In this document: positions 42,331 through 45,174 of the stretch, piece by piece
Layout of the letters: each line of letters starts with the position of its first letter
Position numbering within the stretch: the first letter of the stretch is position 1
Source: Telmatospirillum sp.
GTDB taxonomy: Bacteria; Pseudomonadota; Alphaproteobacteria; CACIAM-22H2
NCBI GenBank assembly: GCA_020248985.1
Contig: JADCGL010000029.1
Span: 1 to 45,174 of the forward strand
Direction of reading: 5' to 3'
DNA length: 45,174 nucleotides
Program-made: the position numbers and the translations under genes
Notes under the pieces: generated by a model
What the model saw: the letters and a program-made list of their open reading frames with translations, nothing else
Told to the model about the DNA's origin: nothing
Database searches by the model: none

Positions 42331-42729
42331 TCAGTCGCGGCAGACGCGGATATGTGCCACGCGCCCGACCGAGCCTTCGGGCTCCTGGCCGAAGCGCACT
42401 TCGCGCTCTTCGCGCGCCAAAGCGAGTTTTTCGCCTTCCGCGTCTTCGTAGAGCAGCACGCGCAAGCCCGCATTCTCGCCCGAGCCGCAGTCGAAATGCG
42501 CTAGGGCTTGCATGCTCGAGACGCGCACGTTGCCGGCCTGGATCGGCTGGCGATACACGACGCGCACCCACGCCGTGCGCAGATTGCCGGCCGTGCGCAT
42601 GCTGTCGATATCGACAAAAACCTCGTTGTCGCCGGCCGTCTCGCCGGCCGGTTCCCACGACGCCGCCTGCGCCGCGACGCACGACGCGGCGAAAAAAATG
42701 GCAGCAAGGACGACCGTAATTTTGCGCAC
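42331..42729 (-). CDS. small exported surface-adhesin E-like protein
   Basis: The 132-residue product has a signal peptide (RKITVVLAAIFFAASCVAAQA). A single small domain resembles the surface-adhesin protein E family: SWEPAGETAGDNEVFVDIDSM, NLRTAWVRVVY, then HFDCGSGENAGLRVLLYED and a C-terminal VCRD. The two cysteines of the mature part could pair. Family members are periplasmic or outer-membrane proteins of poorly defined role; adhesion is known only for a few. I chose the GTG at 42729, with AAAGG about 9 bases upstream, because it places the signal peptide at the N-terminus; an ATG at 42774 adds 15 polar residues and has no clear ribosome binding site. Confidence 0.75.
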   Translation of the reverse strand: MRKITVVLAAIFFAASCVAAQAASWEPAGETAGDNEVFVDIDSMRTAGNLRTAWVRVVYRQPIQAGNVRVSSMQALAHFDCGSGENAGLRVLLYEDAEGEKLALAREEREVRFGQEPEGSVGRVAHIRVCRD

Positions 42730-42784
42730 CAGGATACCTTTTGGCTCGGAATCGCGGGCCAATATAAGGGGCAATCGCGCAAAT

Positions 42785-42794
42785 GTCGCGCGAC
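42785..42794. other. 10-bp palindrome after the FAD/Fe-S dehydrogenase stop
   Basis: GTCGCGCGAC is a perfect palindrome located about 35 bases downstream of the minus-strand dehydrogenase stop. TCGCGC and GCGC repeats flank it. It could form a small stem in the intergenic mRNA ahead of the adhesin-E-like gene, but no T-run follows, so I do not call a terminator. Confidence 0.25.
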
Positions 42795-42828
42795 CCCGTG
42801 GCGAAATTGCGGCGTGTGTTTTTGCCTT

Positions 42829-45174
42829 TTAGGCCAAGGCGCTCTCGAGGATCCGGGCGACATGCACCGCATCGCGGCCGGCCCCGTCGGCGATCTGATG
42901 GCGGCAACTGGTGCCGTCGGCGACGATCAGCGTGTCGGCATCGGCGGCGCGCACCGCCGGCAGCAAGACTGCTTCGCCCATCTTGCGCGAAGCGTCGAGA
43001 TTGGCAGGCTCGTAGCCGAAGGCGCCGGCCATGCCGCAGCAGCTGCTCTCGACGAGTTTGGTCGTAAGGCCGGGCACAAGGCCGAGCACCGTCAAGGTCG
43101 GCTTCACCGCGTCGAAGGCTTTCTGGTGGCAATGGCCATGCAGCAGGGCTTTTGTCTGCGGCAGCGCCTTGAGTTTGAGCGCAAGCCGCCCGGCCGCATG
43201 TTCGCTGGCCAAAAATTGTTCGAACAAGAATGCGTGTTCGCCGATGGCGGTGGCATCCACCCCCGGCAGCAGCGAGGTAAGTTCGTCCTTGAGTGCAAAC
43301 AGGCACGAAGGCTCGAGGCCGACGATCGGCACGCCGCGCAACGCATAGGGCAGCATGGCCGCCATCAGGCGTTTGGCTTCCGTGCGGCCTTCCTCGATAA
43401 GCCCCGCCGAGAGGAACGTGCGCCCGCAGCACAGCGGGCGTTCTCCGTCGCCCGCCGTCGGCACGATCACGCGATAGCCGGCCGCTTCGAGCACGCGCAT
43501 TGCCGCGCGCGCATTCTCGGGTTCGAACCAGGTGTTGAACGTGTCGACGAACAGCGCCACTTCGCGGCCTTGGTTCGCGTGTTTGGCCTCGCTCGCGCGG
43601 AACGGCGTTTGCGACCATTCGGGCAAGCTGCGCTCGGCGGCAAAACCCGTGAGCCACTGTCCGAGTTTGGCGGCGAAGGGCGAGCGGTTGCGCGCGTTGA
43701 GCAGCCCTGCGATCTTCGCGGCCCACGGCGCATAGCGCGGCAGATAGCCCACCAGACGGTCGAACAGGCGAAGGCCGTGGCGGTTGCGGTACTGGTGCAG
43801 GAATTCGACCTTCATTTTGGCCATGTCCACGCCCGTCGGGCATTCGCGCTTGCAGCCTTTGCAGCCCACGCACAGGCGCATGGTTTCGTACATCGCGTCG
43901 CTGGTGAGCGCATCGGGCCCGAGCTGGCCCGAGATCGCGAGGCGCAGGCTGTTGGCGCGGCCGCGCGTGAGATGCTGCTCCTCACCCGTAACGCGATAGG
44001 ACGGGCACATCGTGCCAGCATCGAATTTGCGGCAATGGCCGTTGTTGTTGCACATCTCGACCGAGGCCGCGAAGCCGCCGCCGTTCGACCAATCGAGGGC
44101 CGTGTCGATTTTCTGGGTCGTATAGCCGGGCTTGAAGCGAAAAAGCGAGCGGTCGTCCTGCTTGGAGGGGCGCACGATCTTGCCGGGGTTCATGATCCCG
44201 GCCGGATCGAACATGTCCTTGATCTCTTCGAACGCGCCCGTCAGGCGCGGCCCGAAGAAGGGTGCGATCCATTCCGAGCGCACGAGTCCGTCGCCGTGCT
44301 CGCCCGAATAGGCGCCCTTGTATTCGCGAACGAGCGCCGCGGCCTCTTCGGCGATCGCGCGCATTTTCTTGGCCCCGTCCTCTTTCATGTTGAGGATCGG
44401 GCGCACATGCAGGCAGCCCACCGAGGCGTGCGCGTACCAAGTGCCTTTGGTTCCGTGCGCTTCGAACACGCGCGTGAGGCGTGCCGTGTATTCGGCGAGG
44501 TGTTCGAGCGGTACGGCGCAATCCTCGATGAACGACACGGGCTTGCCGTCGCCCTTCATCGACATCATGATGTTGAGGCCCGCTTTGCGGACTTCCCATA
44601 CGTCTTTCTGGAAGTCGGCTTCGACGATTTCGACGACGGAATCGGGCAAGCCCAGATCGCCCATCAACGCCACGAGATCGCGCAGCTTGCGCTGCTGCAC
44701 ATCGAGCGTGTCGCCCGCGAACTCGACGAGCAGCACCGCATCGGGTTCGCCCTTCAAGAAGCGCTTAACAATACCCCCATAGGCCGGGATGCTGCGCGAT
44801 AGATCGATCATCGTGCGATCCACAAGCTCGACCGCGACGGGCCCCAGCGCCACGATGTGCTGCGTCATTTCCATGGCCTGGTAGAAGGTCGGGAAATGCA
44901 CGACGCCGAGCGTTTTGTGGCGCGGCAAGGGGGCGAGCTTCAGATGCACCGCGCGCGAATAGGCGAGGGTCCCTTCCGAGCCGACAAGCAGATGGGCAAG
45001 ATTGTGCGCCTCGTCGGGCTTTACGGTATCGAGATTGTAGCCGCCCACGCGGCGCAGCAATTTGGGATATCGCGCTTCGATCTCGTCGGCGTCGCGTGCG
45101 GCAATGGCGCGCACGCGGCGCACGATGTCCTGGAAGCGTTGCGGCCCGGCAAGGTCGGAAAGGTCGGCCGCAAC
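42829..45174 (-). CDS. FAD-binding/Fe-S dehydrogenase fusion, YdiJ-like (5' end outside window)
   Basis: The frame is open to the right edge, so about 781 C-terminal residues are visible and the first FAD-binding (PCMH) part is missing. Visible parts are VGSEGTLAYSRAVHL and the FAD-oxidase C-terminal domain with YSGEHGDGLVRSEW and DPAGIMNPGKIV. A ferredoxin-like region follows with CVGCKGCKRECP, then two CCG domains (PLCCGRTFLSAG and ESSCCGMAGAFG). This layout equals a GlcD-GlcF fusion as in YdiJ-type D-2-hydroxyacid or D-2-hydroxyglutarate dehydrogenases of about 1000 residues. It would oxidise a 2-hydroxy acid and pass electrons to the respiratory chain. Substrate is not established. Internal GTG codons near the edge are not the start. 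Confidence 0.92.
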   Translation of the reverse strand, partial: VAADLSDLAGPQRFQDIVRRVRAIAARDADEIEARYPKLLRRVGGYNLDTVKPDEAHNLAHLLVGSEGTLAYSRAVHLKLAPLPRHKTLGVVHFPTFYQAMEMTQHIVALGPVAVELVDRTMIDLSRSIPAYGGIVKRFLKGEPDAVLLVEFAGDTLDVQQRKLRDLVALMGDLGLPDSVVEIVEADFQKDVWEVRKAGLNIMMSMKGDGKPVSFIEDCAVPLEHLAEYTARLTRVFEAHGTKGTWYAHASVGCLHVRPILNMKEDGAKKMRAIAEEAAALVREYKGAYSGEHGDGLVRSEWIAPFFGPRLTGAFEEIKDMFDPAGIMNPGKIVRPSKQDDRSLFRFKPGYTTQKIDTALDWSNGGGFAASVEMCNNNGHCRKFDAGTMCPSYRVTGEEQHLTRGRANSLRLAISGQLGPDALTSDAMYETMRLCVGCKGCKRECPTGVDMAKMKVEFLHQYRNRHGLRLFDRLVGYLPRYAPWAAKIAGLLNARNRSPFAAKLGQWLTGFAAERSLPEWSQTPFRASEAKHANQGREVALFVDTFNTWFEPENARAAMRVLEAAGYRVIVPTAGDGERPLCCGRTFLSAGLIEEGRTEAKRLMAAMLPYALRGVPIVGLEPSCLFALKDELTSLLPGVDATAIGEHAFLFEQFLASEHAAGRLALKLKALPQTKALLHGHCHQKAFDAVKPTLTVLGLVPGLTTKLVESSCCGMAGAFGYEPANLDASRKMGEAVLLPAVRAADADTLIVADGTSCRHQIADGAGRDAVHVARILESALA

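Noticed and set aside
42508-44802. 764-residue plus-strand open frame
   Set aside because: Antisense to the FAD/Fe-S dehydrogenase; no recognisable domain and no ribosome binding site.
1-45174. CRISPR arrays, tRNA/rRNA genes, insertion sequences, phage or toxin-antitoxin genes
   Set aside because: No regularly spaced repeats, no transposase or integrase motifs and no structural RNA signatures were seen on reading both strands; a covariance-model search was not possible.

Overview
The window is GC-rich, tightly packed bacterial chromosome. Compartmentalised ABC importers, many twin-arginine-type signal peptides, stop/start overlaps of the ATGA type and the protein families present suggest a free-living, metabolically versatile alphaproteobacterium, possibly of the Rhodospirillales; this placement is inferred from style, not from a marker gene. 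I see no tRNA, rRNA, CRISPR array, insertion sequence, phage gene or plasmid origin. No gene-free stretch exceeds 300 bases; the longest is 28169-28435.

Layout. (1) 1-11802: carbohydrate block. The end of an unidentified gene is followed by a minus-strand CE15-like esterase. A divergent plus-strand operon then encodes a sugar-binding protein, two permeases, an ATPase and a GH31 glycosidase. A second sugar importer (binding protein and two permeases) follows without its own ATPase and probably borrows the first one. (2) 11799-19237: an M20-family amidohydrolase with an atypical metal site lies divergent to a complete peptide-type ABC importer whose last cistron is a glutathione S-transferase. 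(3) 19234-26072: a LacI-type repressor lies divergent to an apparent catabolic operon: intradiol ring-cleavage dioxygenase, short-chain dehydrogenase, beta-keto acid cleavage enzyme (DUF849/BKACE), zinc-free MDR oxidoreductase and two SsuA/NMT1-type binding proteins. A perfect 16-bp LacI-type palindrome sits between the divergent genes inside a promoter with a consensus -35. (4) 26079-29864: a third SsuA/NMT1-type binding protein, an isopenicillin-N-synthase-like 2-oxoglutarate oxygenase, a small secreted Cys-rich protein and an exported FGE-sulfatase-fold protein without the catalytic cysteines. (5) 30030-33736: a minus-strand run of Anbu proteasome-like protein, molybdenum hydroxylase large subunit and FMN reductase. 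(6) 33839-42321: glutaminase, and a minus-strand run of dabB, dabA, a glutamate-synthase-like flavoprotein and a ModA-like binding protein, with a divergent LysR regulator. (7) 42331-45174: a small exported adhesin-E-like protein and the 3' part of a large FAD/Fe-S dehydrogenase running off the window.

The most interesting candidate for an undescribed system is the LacI-controlled operon at 20316-26072. The visible enzymes could turn a hydroxyquinol-type catechol into maleylacetate, reduce it to 3-oxoadipate and split that with acetyl-CoA through the BKACE enzyme. This would bypass the usual CoA-transferase and thiolase; the ring cleavage family and BKACE family are recognised, the pathway joining them is inference. 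Secondary points are the membrane-hairpin insertion in the first sugar permease, the peptide importer translationally coupled to a GST, the DAB operon regulator with a predicted leaderless promoter and a T-N11-A dyad, and the almost complete lack of space between convergent genes.
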